A DNA stretch of 64,000 nt, taken from positions 8,121 through 72,120 of the forward strand of contig DASYVJ010000072.1 in NCBI GenBank assembly GCA_035937155.1, in the 5' to 3' direction. The notes beneath the pieces were generated by a model. The model made no database searches. It was not told the origin of the DNA and saw nothing but the letters and a program-made list of their open reading frames with translations. The stretch is from Palsa-870 sp035937155 (lineage in GTDB: Bacteria > Chloroflexota > Dormibacteria > Dormibacterales > Dormibacteraceae). The position numbers and the translations under genes are program-made. Positions 56,573 through 64,000 of this stretch are shown piece after piece. Position 1 is the stretch's first letter. Every line of letters begins with the position of its first letter.

Positions 56573-57525
56573 TGGCGAAAACGAAGCAGCGTGCACCGAA
56601 CATCTCGCTGGCCGAGTTCGAAGCCATGTTCGAGGCGGTGAAGAACTGGGGTCGATGGGGCCCCGACGACGGGATGGGCACGCTCAACTACCTCACGCCC
56701 GAGCACGTCAGGCGTGCCGCCGCCCTGGTCAAGTCGGGCCGCTCGGTATCGATGGCGATTCCGATCAACAAAGTTGCCGGACCGGATAACCAGAGCCCCG
56801 CGATCCACCATATGACCCAGATGTTCGACCTACCCATCGACTCGACCAGCCTCCGCTTCGGGATGGACTTCCTGGGTATGAGCTGCCATGGAGACTGCCA
56901 CACGCACATCGACGCGCTGTGCCACATCGCTTACGGCGGCCACGTGTACGGAGGGCGTCCGGAGTCGCTGCTCACCAGTCACGGTGGCACGGCCCTCGAC
57001 ATCACGGCCTACGCCAACGGAATTGTTGGACGGGGCGTGCTGCTGGACATTCCCCGCCTTCGCGGGACGCGCTGGCTGGAACCGGGCGAGGCCGTGACCA
57101 GGGCCGAGCTCGAGGCGGCCGAACAGGCCGAGGGCGTCCGCCTTGGCGAAGGCGACATCCTGGTTTTCAGGACTGGGCACCACCGCCGGCGCCTCGAGCG
57201 CGGGTCGTGGGACAACGGCTACGCAGGCGAAGGCAAGGCGGGGCTGCACGTCGACGCGATTCCGTGGATGCACGAGCGGCGGATAGCGGCCTTTCTTCCG
57301 GACGGAGATGGCGAAACGGTCCCGAGCACGGTCGACGGGATCCTTTATCCCATCCACCCGCTGCAGATCGTGGCCATGGGCATGGTCGCCACGGACAGCC
57401 TGAACCTCGAGGACGTGGCGGCGGCATGCGAAGAAGAGAAGCGGTGGGAGTTCATGGTCGTGGCTGAACCGCTGCGGCTCCCCGGGGGCACCGGATCGCC
57501 GTTCAATCCGATCGCGCTGTTCTAG
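56572..57525 (+). CDS. Cyclase-family (kynurenine-formamidase-like) metal hydrolase
   Basis: 317 residues from ATG 56572; GTG 56569 is also possible. The family metal motif appears as GMSCHGDCHTHIDALCHI, with GNGIVGRGVLLDIPRLRG-like context downstream (positions near 57019-57066), VTRAELEAAEQ, ILVFRTGHHRR and NGYAGEGKAGLHVD. These enzymes hydrolyse amides, lactones or cyclic diones using Zn or Mn. In this cluster it could open a lactone or ring, which is an inference. Confidence 0.82.
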   Translation: MAKTKQRAPNISLAEFEAMFEAVKNWGRWGPDDGMGTLNYLTPEHVRRAAALVKSGRSVSMAIPINKVAGPDNQSPAIHHMTQMFDLPIDSTSLRFGMDFLGMSCHGDCHTHIDALCHIAYGGHVYGGRPESLLTSHGGTALDITAYANGIVGRGVLLDIPRLRGTRWLEPGEAVTRAELEAAEQAEGVRLGEGDILVFRTGHHRRRLERGSWDNGYAGEGKAGLHVDAIPWMHERRIAAFLPDGDGETVPSTVDGILYPIHPLQIVAMGMVATDSLNLEDVAAACEEEKRWEFMVVAEPLRLPGGTGSPFNPIALF

Positions 57526-57555
57526 ACCGGCATCCGAAACGACAAGGAGGAACGA

Positions 57556-58080
57556 ATGCAAAGTCACAGCGAGCACTCAAAGGAGATGGCCATCCCCGCC
57601 GGTGGATTTCCCATCAGCCAGATCGCCATCGTCGTCCGCGACATTGACGAGGCGCTTGAGCGGTATCACCGGGCGCTGGGGTGGGGCCCGTGGAACGTGT
57701 ACGAGCACAAGCCGCCGGCCCTACATCACACCTTTCTTCACGGCAAGGCGACCGACTTCACGATGATCGGCGCCGAAACTCACGTGGGTCCTATCGTCGT
57801 CGAGCTGCTGCAGCCCGTGGAGGGCCCGAGCATATACAAGGAATGGCTTGACGCCCACGGCGAGGGCCTCCACCACATCGCCGTCATGCGTCCGACGCCG
57901 GCCGAGTCGGAGTCGACCAAGCAGCATTTCGACGACCTCGGCGCCAAGGTCCTCATGGAGGGCAGGATCGGCGAGACGATCCACTTCTATTACCTCGACA
58001 CGGAGCCGATGTTGAAGGTAATCTTCGAGTCCGGTACCGGGCACGCGGTGGATTTGAAGCCCAGCCGGGTGTATCCGTGA
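57556..58080 (+). CDS. VOC-superfamily protein (glyoxalase / methylmalonyl-CoA epimerase-like)
   Basis: 174 residues with SQIAIVVRDIDEALERYHR at the first beta-alpha-beta module, GWGPWNVYEHKPP, IVVELLQPVEG and EGLHHIAVMRPT at the second. The positions of QIAIV and HHIAV correspond to metal ligands of the family, with the Glu in VVELLQP. A C-terminal extension ends LKPSRVYP. Likely reactions are epimerisation or isomerisation of a small acid. A strong ribosome site (AAGGAGG) precedes it. Confidence 0.75.
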   Translation: MQSHSEHSKEMAIPAGGFPISQIAIVVRDIDEALERYHRALGWGPWNVYEHKPPALHHTFLHGKATDFTMIGAETHVGPIVVELLQPVEGPSIYKEWLDAHGEGLHHIAVMRPTPAESESTKQHFDDLGAKVLMEGRIGETIHFYYLDTEPMLKVIFESGTGHAVDLKPSRVYP

Positions 58081-58098
58081 CCCCGCGCTGAGCGCAGC

Positions 58099-59142
58099 AT
58101 GAAACTCCTGGTCGTCGGGGACTCGTTCGTGCCCGTTCCGGTTTTCGAACGTGGCCTTGCCGGCCTGCAGGGTGCGCACCGGCTCGAATACCTGCAGCTC
58201 GACGAGTCTCAAGAGCTGGTGCCGATCAGCGCCTCGGAATGCTCCATCCGTGAATACCTGGGCACGCCGGCCCAGCTCGTGGACCGGGTGCGCGACGCTG
58301 AGATTTTGATCGTGCACGGCGCCCCGGTAACCGACGAGGTGCTCGCCGCTGCACCCAGACTGAGGCTGGTGTGCTGCGCTCGCGGCGGCCCGGTCAATGT
58401 GGACGTGGCAGCTGCGTCGGCCAGGCAGATTCCTGTCGTCAACACGCCCGGGAAGAACGCGGAATCGGTGGCGGACCAGGCTCTCGCGTTCATGATCATG
58501 CTCGCGCGTGGATTCCCCAAGGCCCAGCGCTTCCTGATCGAGGGCGGCACGCTCGGCGAGTCCGCGTTCGAGGGTGCACGGTTCCTGGGGCATGACCTGG
58601 CTGGGCACGTGCTCGGTCTGGTGGGATTTGGCAACGTGGGCAGTCGAGTTCACCGGCGTGCGCTTGCCTTCGGCATGCGCCTCGTCGTTTACGACCCCTA
58701 CCTGCAGATTGGCGAGCTCGAATCGACGGAGCAGGTCTCGACGCTCGCCGAGCTCCTGTCCCGGTCGGATTTCGTCTCGCTGCATGCGAGGGCCACGCCA
58801 GAGACCGAAAACCTCTTCGGCATGATGCAGTTCGCCGCCATGAAGCCCGGGTCCTACTTCCTGAACACGGCTCGGGAGTCGCTCGTCGACGAGGTCGCCC
58901 TCGATGCCGCTCTCGCGTCCGGTCACCTCGCCGGAGCTGCCCTTGACGTGGTGCGGCCGCGCCCTCAGGGCGGCCCCCATCCTCTGCTGAGGCACGAAAA
59001 CGTGGTGATCACACCCCACATCGGTGGCGCGACGCATGAGACGTTGCTTCGCGGCGTGACCATGGTGGCCGTCGAGATCCAGCGATTCGTATCTGGCGAA
59101 CCTCTGCGCGCGGTTGTCAATCGGGCGGCTGTGGGGGCATGA
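58099..59142 (+). CDS. D-2-hydroxyacid dehydrogenase family protein
   Basis: 347 residues. NAD motif LGLVGFGNVGSRVHRRALAF; substrate/catalytic residues in CCARGGPVNVDV, NTARESLVDEVALD (Arg region) and TPHIGGATHET (His). The layout is that of phosphoglycerate/erythronate-type dehydrogenases without an ACT domain. It oxidises a D-2-hydroxy acid or reduces a 2-oxo acid. The stop overlaps the kinase start by 4 bp. Confidence 0.85.
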   Translation: MKLLVVGDSFVPVPVFERGLAGLQGAHRLEYLQLDESQELVPISASECSIREYLGTPAQLVDRVRDAEILIVHGAPVTDEVLAAAPRLRLVCCARGGPVNVDVAAASARQIPVVNTPGKNAESVADQALAFMIMLARGFPKAQRFLIEGGTLGESAFEGARFLGHDLAGHVLGLVGFGNVGSRVHRRALAFGMRLVVYDPYLQIGELESTEQVSTLAELLSRSDFVSLHARATPETENLFGMMQFAAMKPGSYFLNTARESLVDEVALDAALASGHLAGAALDVVRPRPQGGPHPLLRHENVVITPHIGGATHETLLRGVTMVAVEIQRFVSGEPLRAVVNRAAVGA

Positions 59143-60701
59143 GCCGAGAGCTGCTTCTCGCGCTTGATGCAGGCACCGGCAGCTGCCGGGCTGTTTTGTT
59201 CGCGCTCGATGGCAGCCAGGTTGGCATGGCGCAGCGGGAGTGGGCGCATGCAGAGCTGCCGGGCGTGCCCGGCTCACAGGTGTTCGACACCGAGAGCAAC
59301 TGGAAGCTCATCGCCGAATGCGTCAGGCAGGTGCTGGCCCAGTCCGGGGTGGACTCCTCCGAGATCCGTGCTCTGAGCACGACCAGCATGCGCGAAGGGA
59401 TGGTCCTGTACGACAAGTCCGGGCGCGAGCTGTGGGCGTGCCCGAACGTGGACTCCCGCGCCGGAGTCGAGGCCACCGACCTTATCGAGCGAGGGCTCGC
59501 CGAAACGATCTACCGGCAGGGCGGGGACTGGGTCGCCATCACGGCGCCGGCGCGGCTGCTCTGGATCCAGAAGAATGAACCGGAGCTCTTCGACAAGGTC
59601 CGGCATCTGACGATGCTCGCCGACTGGATCACGCACCGGCTGACTGGCGAGTTCGTCACCGATCCGTCCATCGGCTCGAGCTCCGGAATGTTCGACCTCG
59701 CTCTGAGGAGCTGGTCCGCCGGCGTGGTCGACATCTGCGGTATGGGAATGGACATCTTTCCTCCAGTTCTGGCGCCCGGCACGATCGCCGGCGTGGTGAA
59801 CGCCGGTGCCGCGGCTGCCACCGGGCTGCGGGCTGGCACGCCGGTGGTCGTTGGGGGAGCAGACACACAGCTCGGGCTGGTCGGAATCGGCGTGGTCGAG
59901 CCAGGCCGCTTCACCGTCATTGGCGGTACTTTCTGGCAGCAGACGGTCGGGCTTTCCGAAGCGATGATCGATCCGAAGGCGAGGCTGCGGACGCTGTGCC
60001 ATGCGCTGCCGGGCCAGTGGATGATGGAGGGCATCGGTTTCTACTGCGGGCTGTCCATGAGGTGGTTCCGCGACGCGTTCTGTGATCTGGAGAAGCTCGA
60101 AGCCGAGCGGACCGGCGCGGACACCTACACGCTCATGGAGAAGGCGGCCATGGGAGTGCCGCCTGGCTCGAACGACGTCATGGCGATTCTCTCCAACCGC
60201 ATGGTGGCCAGCCGCTGGATCCACGCCTCGCCCGCGTTCGTCCAGTTCAACGTCGGCGACCCCGCAAGCTCAGGCAGGAAGGAATGCATCCGCGCAATTG
60301 AAGAGGCCGCCGCATATGTCTCTTACGCCCATCTCCAGGTCATCGAAGAGACAACCGGACGATCCATCGACCACGCCGTCTTCACGGGGGGTGCCTCGAA
60401 GGGAACGCTGTGGCCGCGGATACTGGCTGACGTTCTAGGGCTCCCGGTCAGCGTGCCCCGCGTGAAGGAATCCACTGCGCTTGGCGCGGCGATGTTCGCC
60501 GGCATCGGTGCCGGCGTGTATCCCGATGTGGCCACCGCTGCGCGGGAGGTCGTCAGTTTTGACGCGACGCTTGACCCCGATCCCGAGGTTCACCGCAAGT
60601 ACGGTGAGCTGTACGAAAAGTGGAACCGGGTTTACGCCGCCCAGCTCGACCTGGTTGAAAACGGCCTGCTCAAGCCGCTGTGGAGAGCGGCGGGCACTTA
60701 A
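59139..60701 (+). CDS. lsrK: LsrK-type FGGY kinase (autoinducer-2 kinase homologue)
   Basis: 520 residues. It follows LsrK in many places: LLALDAGTGSCRAVLFALDG, TSMREGMVLYDKSGRELWAC, VVGGADTQLGLVGIGVV (catalytic Asp), IGGTFWQQTVGL, MRWFRDAFCDLEKL, FTGGASKGTLW and KESTALGAAMFAGIGAG. LsrK phosphorylates the open form of AI-2, trapping it in the cell. It is the last gene of the cluster, coupled to the hydroxyacid dehydrogenase, 8 kb from the LsrR-like regulator. The true substrate could be another short keto-polyol. Confidence 0.82.
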   Translation: MSRELLLALDAGTGSCRAVLFALDGSQVGMAQREWAHAELPGVPGSQVFDTESNWKLIAECVRQVLAQSGVDSSEIRALSTTSMREGMVLYDKSGRELWACPNVDSRAGVEATDLIERGLAETIYRQGGDWVAITAPARLLWIQKNEPELFDKVRHLTMLADWITHRLTGEFVTDPSIGSSSGMFDLALRSWSAGVVDICGMGMDIFPPVLAPGTIAGVVNAGAAAATGLRAGTPVVVGGADTQLGLVGIGVVEPGRFTVIGGTFWQQTVGLSEAMIDPKARLRTLCHALPGQWMMEGIGFYCGLSMRWFRDAFCDLEKLEAERTGADTYTLMEKAAMGVPPGSNDVMAILSNRMVASRWIHASPAFVQFNVGDPASSGRKECIRAIEEAAAYVSYAHLQVIEETTGRSIDHAVFTGGASKGTLWPRILADVLGLPVSVPRVKESTALGAAMFAGIGAGVYPDVATAAREVVSFDATLDPDPEVHRKYGELYEKWNRVYAAQLDLVENGLLKPLWRAAGT

Positions 60702-60752
60702 AGCTGTCATCGACGCGAGCGCCGGAACGCAAATTCGGAGGGGCTCCTTACC

Positions 60753-61648
60753 TCAGTTGGTTTCGGATTCGCGGTGCACTGCCACTCCGCCCACGACCAG
60801 AGCTACACCTACGCCGTCGGCGATACTCGGCACTTGATGGAGGATTACGAAGCCAATGACCGCGGCGGTCGCGGGCAAGAGCGAGAGGAGCAGAGCATAG
60901 GTCGCGCGCGGTAGACGTGCCATCGCCAGCTGGTCCGTCACGTACGGGATCACCGACGAACAGATTCCAACACCGATACCGGCCGCGAGCAAGAGTGGGC
61001 TGACGAAAGCTGGCGCGGCCTCAGCGATGCCGACGGGCATCACCACGACCACCGCAATCAGCATCGCGGCCCCCAGCCCATCGATCCCAGCTCGCGGGCC
61101 TCGCTGGGCGATTCGATGTGCGAGGACGATGTAGAGGGCGAACAGCACGCAGTTTGCGAATGCGAATACGAAACCAAGCAGCTGACCCTGGAGCCGTGGT
61201 GAGGAGATAGACCCCTGCAACCGCGAGCATCAAGGCGAGAAGGTTGCACATTGTCCGCAGGCCGATGACGGCGAGTCCGATGGGGGCCGATGAACTCTAT
61301 CGCGCCTACGGTGGCGAGCGGCAGCCTGGCGATGGCCAGATAGAAGCAAGAGTTCATGAGTCCCAGGACGACACCCAGTGCAACCAGCACCCACCGGTCG
61401 CGTGACGGCAGACTGCGAAAGAACCACCACGGTCGCCTCCAGGCTGCAAACACGATCGCAGCGCTGATGATTCTCAGCCCGGCGACACCGAGCACGCCCA
61501 GATGGGCGAAGAGCAGCACTGCGAAGGACGGGCCGAGGTAGTGGAAGACCGCGCTGACAAGGAAGTAGATGTGCGGTGGTACAGCCCGCGAGTAGGCGGG
61601 CGGCACCACGTCGGTTCGCATGGGGGGAGCGTAGAGGAGGTAGTCCAC
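60753..61648 (-). pseudogene. EamA/DMT-family transporter broken by two frameshifts
   Basis: Three frames together encode one EamA protein. Helices 1-5 lie in the frame from 61648 (SAVFHYLGPSFAVLLFAHLG, LATVGAIEFIGP). The frame then shifts at a CCCCC run near 61280 to IGLAVIGLRTMCNLLALMLA and shifts again near 61200 to LQGQLLGFVFAFANCVLFAL, continuing to the stop at 60753. A likely start is ATG 61621. Intact relatives have ~290 residues and export metabolites such as amino acids. The shifts may be real mutations or sequencing errors at homopolymers. Confidence 0.75.
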
Positions 61649-61667
61649 TCGGCGACATAGACGATCA

Positions 61668-61691
61668 AAGGTAGTATCCTCGATTTACCTT
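61668..61691 (+). promoter_or_regulatory. Inverted repeat at the lrp-like start, possible operator
   Basis: AAGGTA and TACCTT separated by 12 bp, ending on the base before the ATG of the Lrp-family gene and within the divergent promoter region shared with the EamA gene. The layout fits autoregulation by an Lrp dimer and control of the neighbouring exporter. Confidence 0.5.
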
Positions 61692-62180
61692 ATGAAGAAA
61701 GGAATTAGTAGCCCAACAGGCCAGCGGTTATTGAAACTGGACGAAATCGACCGTAAAATCATCGCTGAGCTCTCCGTGGACGGTAGAGTCCCAATGGCCG
61801 AGCTGGGACGGAGAGTGAGCCTATCCTCGCCTGCGATTGCCGAGCGTGTCCAACGTCTTGAGCGGGCTGGAGTGATTACCGGTTACCGAGCAGAGATAGA
61901 TCCTCGGGCGCTGGGGTACAGCCTGACGGCGATCGTGCGCGTCAAGCCGGCGGCCGGACAGCTGTCCAAGATTCCCGAGCTGGCGAATCAGATTCCAGAG
62001 GTCGGTGAGTGTCACCGGATAACGGGTGAAGACTGTTTCTACCTCACGGTCCACTTGCGCTCGATCGAAGACCTCAGCACCCTGCTCGACCGCTTCCTGG
62101 TTTACGGAGAGACGACAACCTCAATCATCAACGCATCACCGGTCCCACGCCGCGATCCGCCAATCGTCAGAGCCGACTAG
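61692..62180 (+). CDS. Lrp/AsnC-family transcriptional regulator
   Basis: 162 residues from ATG 61692. The N-terminal HTH reads LDEIDRKIIAELSVDGRVPM, AELGRRVSLSSPAIAERVQR, LERAGVITGYRAEIDP. The C-terminal RAM domain (SLTAIVRVKPAAGQLSKIPE, VGECHRITGEDCFYLTVHLR) binds an amino acid or related effector and forms higher oligomers. It is divergent from the EamA gene, a common pairing in which Lrp controls an amino-acid exporter. Confidence 0.88.
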   Translation: MKKGISSPTGQRLLKLDEIDRKIIAELSVDGRVPMAELGRRVSLSSPAIAERVQRLERAGVITGYRAEIDPRALGYSLTAIVRVKPAAGQLSKIPELANQIPEVGECHRITGEDCFYLTVHLRSIEDLSTLLDRFLVYGETTTSIINASPVPRRDPPIVRAD

Positions 62181-62351
62181 AGCGTTGGTCGCGCGCGGCC
62201 ACTCTTTACGGTCGGGTCAGCCGATCGTAAGGACGACGCGACCTCGTGAGTGCCCGCTATCGATCTGGCGATGTGCCACTGCAGCGCTTCGCGACGCTGA
62301 TGACGCGATTTACGGATGCCCTGCGCCGAGAGGAGACGAGCAACCCCTGAA

Positions 62352-63743
62352 TCAAAATCCCCAAGGCGCTCGGCGGCCGTAGGCAGCCCACGCAAGTCCC
62401 AGGTCACGCCAGGCGATAAGTGTCCACTGCCGGAGCAGTGGATAAGCAACGTAAACAGTCACGCCCACCGCGTAAGCGATGAGTACGTAGTCCGCCCAGG
62501 AAAGTCGACTACTGAATACAAAGGGCGTCCAGAGCACGCTGAACTCCGGTATGTACCAGCAGAACGACTCCAGGTAGTAGTGGTTGATCGTGCAGGTGGT
62601 CTGCGCGAATTGGCCGAAAGTCTGACCATCGATCCCGACCCAGAGCGAGAGCAGTAGAGCTGCAAGCACAGCTGTGGCTGCGAGAAAGGCTCGAGGCGGG
62701 CGACGGACTTGAGCCGCCAGCAGAAGCGAGGCCGGCAACGAGGCGAAGGTCAGAAATCGGGGCCCCCACGCGAAGCCTCCGTACCACGCCCACCAGCTGC
62801 CGTAGACCAGCACCATGCCGGCCAGATACAGCATCCACAGAACCAGGACTTGCCTGACGGATCGCAAGGCCTCGAGGCCGCGTCCGAATGCAAGGAACAA
62901 CCCGGGTGCGAAAAAGAGCAGCCCTTTGCCGAAAGAAAAAAGCAGCGACAGCACGCCAAAAAACGTCGGATAGCTGAAGCCGGGCAGTCCCGAATAAGGC
63001 AGGAGCGTCTGAAATCCGTGATCGTTCTCGTAGCCCGTGAAGAGAGCAGATCTACGGCGCACCGTGCTCTCGAGCAACCAGAGACCCGTGCTCAGAACAA
63101 GCGGCGCCAACGCCCTGATTCGTTTCATGCGCCATGCCCACCAACCCATTGCAAAAGCAAGGCCCACAAAGCTCGCCGGCAGGTTGGCGACGCCGACGCC
63201 TAGCAGCACCGTCCCAGTTTTCCAGCGGCCGGCCGACCATGCCACCAGACCGGCACCAACTGTCATCGCACTGAAGGTCTCGGCACCGAAGCCGGTGAGG
63301 GAGTTCGGAAGCATGGCGGTCGTTCCGAGCAGCAACAGGAAGGCCGCCAGCACGTCGTTGGGCAAGCGTCCACGAAGCAGCAGGTACAGCAGGCCGAGGC
63401 CGGCCGCGTAGACGATGACGTTGTAGCGAGACACCCACCATTCGCCTGAGTCGCCGAGATGACCCAGGAGCATCAGCGGAATCGAAGGCACCGACCCGAT
63501 GAGGGGAAACTTCGTATTCGGTATGCCCCGACCCTCTAGCCACCCCTGCAGAGCCTCAAACCGCAGCCGGCCGTCGCCTTCGATCCCGTGCGGCAGGATG
63601 AAAAAGAGCACGAGCAGGCCAAGCGCAAGCAGCGCCCACAGGACGCGGTTGGGAATGTCCGGGGCCGGTTGCAGCTTCGGGCTAGGCGTGATGTCGGCCA
63701 ACGGGATCTCAGTATCTCTTGACTCGCGACCAGAGGAGGACAA
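62352..63743 (-). CDS. Polytopic membrane protein, unknown function (glycosyltransferase-like topology)
   Basis: 463 residues from TTG 63743 with about 10-12 hydrophobic segments (NRVLWALLALGLLVLFFILP, LAAFLLLLGTTAMLP, LGVLSLLFSFGKGLLFFAPG near the middle, and others). A loop after helix 1 contains GIEGDGRLRFEALQGWLEGR, an acidic loop reminiscent of GT-C type glycosyltransferases, which would use lipid-linked sugars outside the membrane. No family-specific motif is certain. It stands alone: the 170 bp on its downstream side hold nothing recognisable. Confidence 0.65.
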   Translation of the reverse strand: MSSSGRESRDTEIPLADITPSPKLQPAPDIPNRVLWALLALGLLVLFFILPHGIEGDGRLRFEALQGWLEGRGIPNTKFPLIGSVPSIPLMLLGHLGDSGEWWVSRYNVIVYAAGLGLLYLLLRGRLPNDVLAAFLLLLGTTAMLPNSLTGFGAETFSAMTVGAGLVAWSAGRWKTGTVLLGVGVANLPASFVGLAFAMGWWAWRMKRIRALAPLVLSTGLWLLESTVRRRSALFTGYENDHGFQTLLPYSGLPGFSYPTFFGVLSLLFSFGKGLLFFAPGLFLAFGRGLEALRSVRQVLVLWMLYLAGMVLVYGSWWAWYGGFAWGPRFLTFASLPASLLLAAQVRRPPRAFLAATAVLAALLLSLWVGIDGQTFGQFAQTTCTINHYYLESFCWYIPEFSVLWTPFVFSSRLSWADYVLIAYAVGVTVYVAYPLLRQWTLIAWRDLGLAWAAYGRRAPWGF

Positions 63744-63838
63744 TCGGACAATGACGAACGCGAACCTCGCGCACCCGTGGATCGCAAGCCACGCCGAACG
63801 GATCGGATTCGGAATTCAGATGGCGCGCTCGGAGCCGC

Positions 63839-64000
63839 ATGATCGCATTCCTCGAGCGGATTCCGATGTTCTGTACGCCCGACCAAGCCGTTGACCACCT
63901 GGGGAGACTTCGGAGCGCCGGCTTCCAACACTTCATCGTCGGTGGTACAGAAGTGCGATCAGTTCAGCGATTCGCCTCGCAGGTTATGAGACCTTTGCTC
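63839..64000 (+). CDS. LLM-class (luciferase-like) protein C-terminal part, runs off the window
   Basis: From ATG 63839 the frame stays open to the window end: MIAFLERIPMFCTPDQAVDH, LGRLRSAGFQHFIVGG, then FASQVMRPLL. The pattern matches the last third of F420/FMN-dependent luciferase-like monooxygenases. An upstream frame beginning at ATG 63751 with GAGGAGGA before it ends at 63894 in a different register, so the gene may be fused or frameshifted. Only 54 residues are visible, so the call is tentative. Confidence 0.4.
   Translation, partial: MIAFLERIPMFCTPDQAVDHLGRLRSAGFQHFIVGGTEVRSVQRFASQVMRPLL

Noticed and set aside
25050..63725. A 16-nt string (CAGTATCTCTTGACTC) shared near 25050 and 63709
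   Set aside because: About one such match is expected by chance in a window this size, and the flanks do not match.

Overview
The window is GC-rich bacterial DNA with tightly packed genes, frequent GTG/TTG starts and overlapping stop/start codons. It includes an rpsF-ssb-rpsR cluster, a selenocysteine tRNA gene, several STAND-type regulators with cyclase or XRE domains, and a large sugar-catabolic operon. This suggests a free-living soil heterotroph of the Terrabacteria type (Actinomycetota, Chloroflexota or Dormibacterota). The sequence alone does not settle the phylum.

Layout. 1-17.6 kb looks like stable chromosome: two TrkA-type RCK proteins, a tandem pair of DUF5679 zinc-ribbon genes, a PHP / PfkB kinase / macro-domain operon, a GlpA-type glycerol-3-phosphate dehydrogenase with a small Fe-S protein behind an EF-G-like GTPase, an M24 peptidase between two HTH genes, rpsF-ssb-rpsR, an aminotransferase-serA-DUF1015 run, and FmdB-trxA.

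17.66-39.6 kb is the most unusual part. An intact tRNA-Sec gene (selC, anticodon TCA) is followed by direct repeats of its own 3' part. Three copies run from the anticodon arm to the 3' end, and two keep only the last 12 nt. Including the intact gene, five sites have the tRNA 3' end exactly 13 nt before a paired 9-mer motif (TGACAGCC-AAGN-TGACAGCC); four more copies of the motif lie in the region. The repeats are all on one strand and separate blocks of unrelated cargo: NmrA/SnoaL/XRE-STAND genes, a cyclase-STAND gene, a broken SCP2 gene with a cyclase-STAND remnant, an S41 peptidase, a low-GC two-lobed retropepsin-like protein, an IS transposase remnant, a GH13 glycosidase, a LysM/M23 peptidase, and a leuA / ThDP enzyme / ilvC / pheA block. 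It reads as an array of successive integrations at selC. No integrase gene was recognised.

Inside the array, leuA is preceded by a 13-codon leader peptide with four Leu codons, a strong hairpin and a perfect intrinsic terminator, which looks like leucine attenuation. The ketol-acid reductoisomerase is of the long, plant-like type.

39.7-45.1 kb holds a second full cyclase-STAND paralogue and several small soil-type genes. 45.2-60.7 kb is one long same-strand catabolic cluster whose centre matches the Lsr (autoinducer-2) genes: an LsrF-type aldolase/thiolase, an LsrE/RPE-type epimerase, an LsrR-type SorC regulator and, at the far end, an LsrK-type kinase. The LsrACDB importer and LsrG are absent. 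Around the Lsr-like genes are a SIS isomerase, an APC permease, DUF4432, a D-threonine-aldolase-like PLP protein, three SDRs, a cyclase-family hydrolase, a VOC protein and a 2-hydroxyacid dehydrogenase. The window ends with a frameshifted EamA transporter, an Lrp regulator with an inverted repeat at its start, a polytopic membrane protein and the start of an LLM-like gene.
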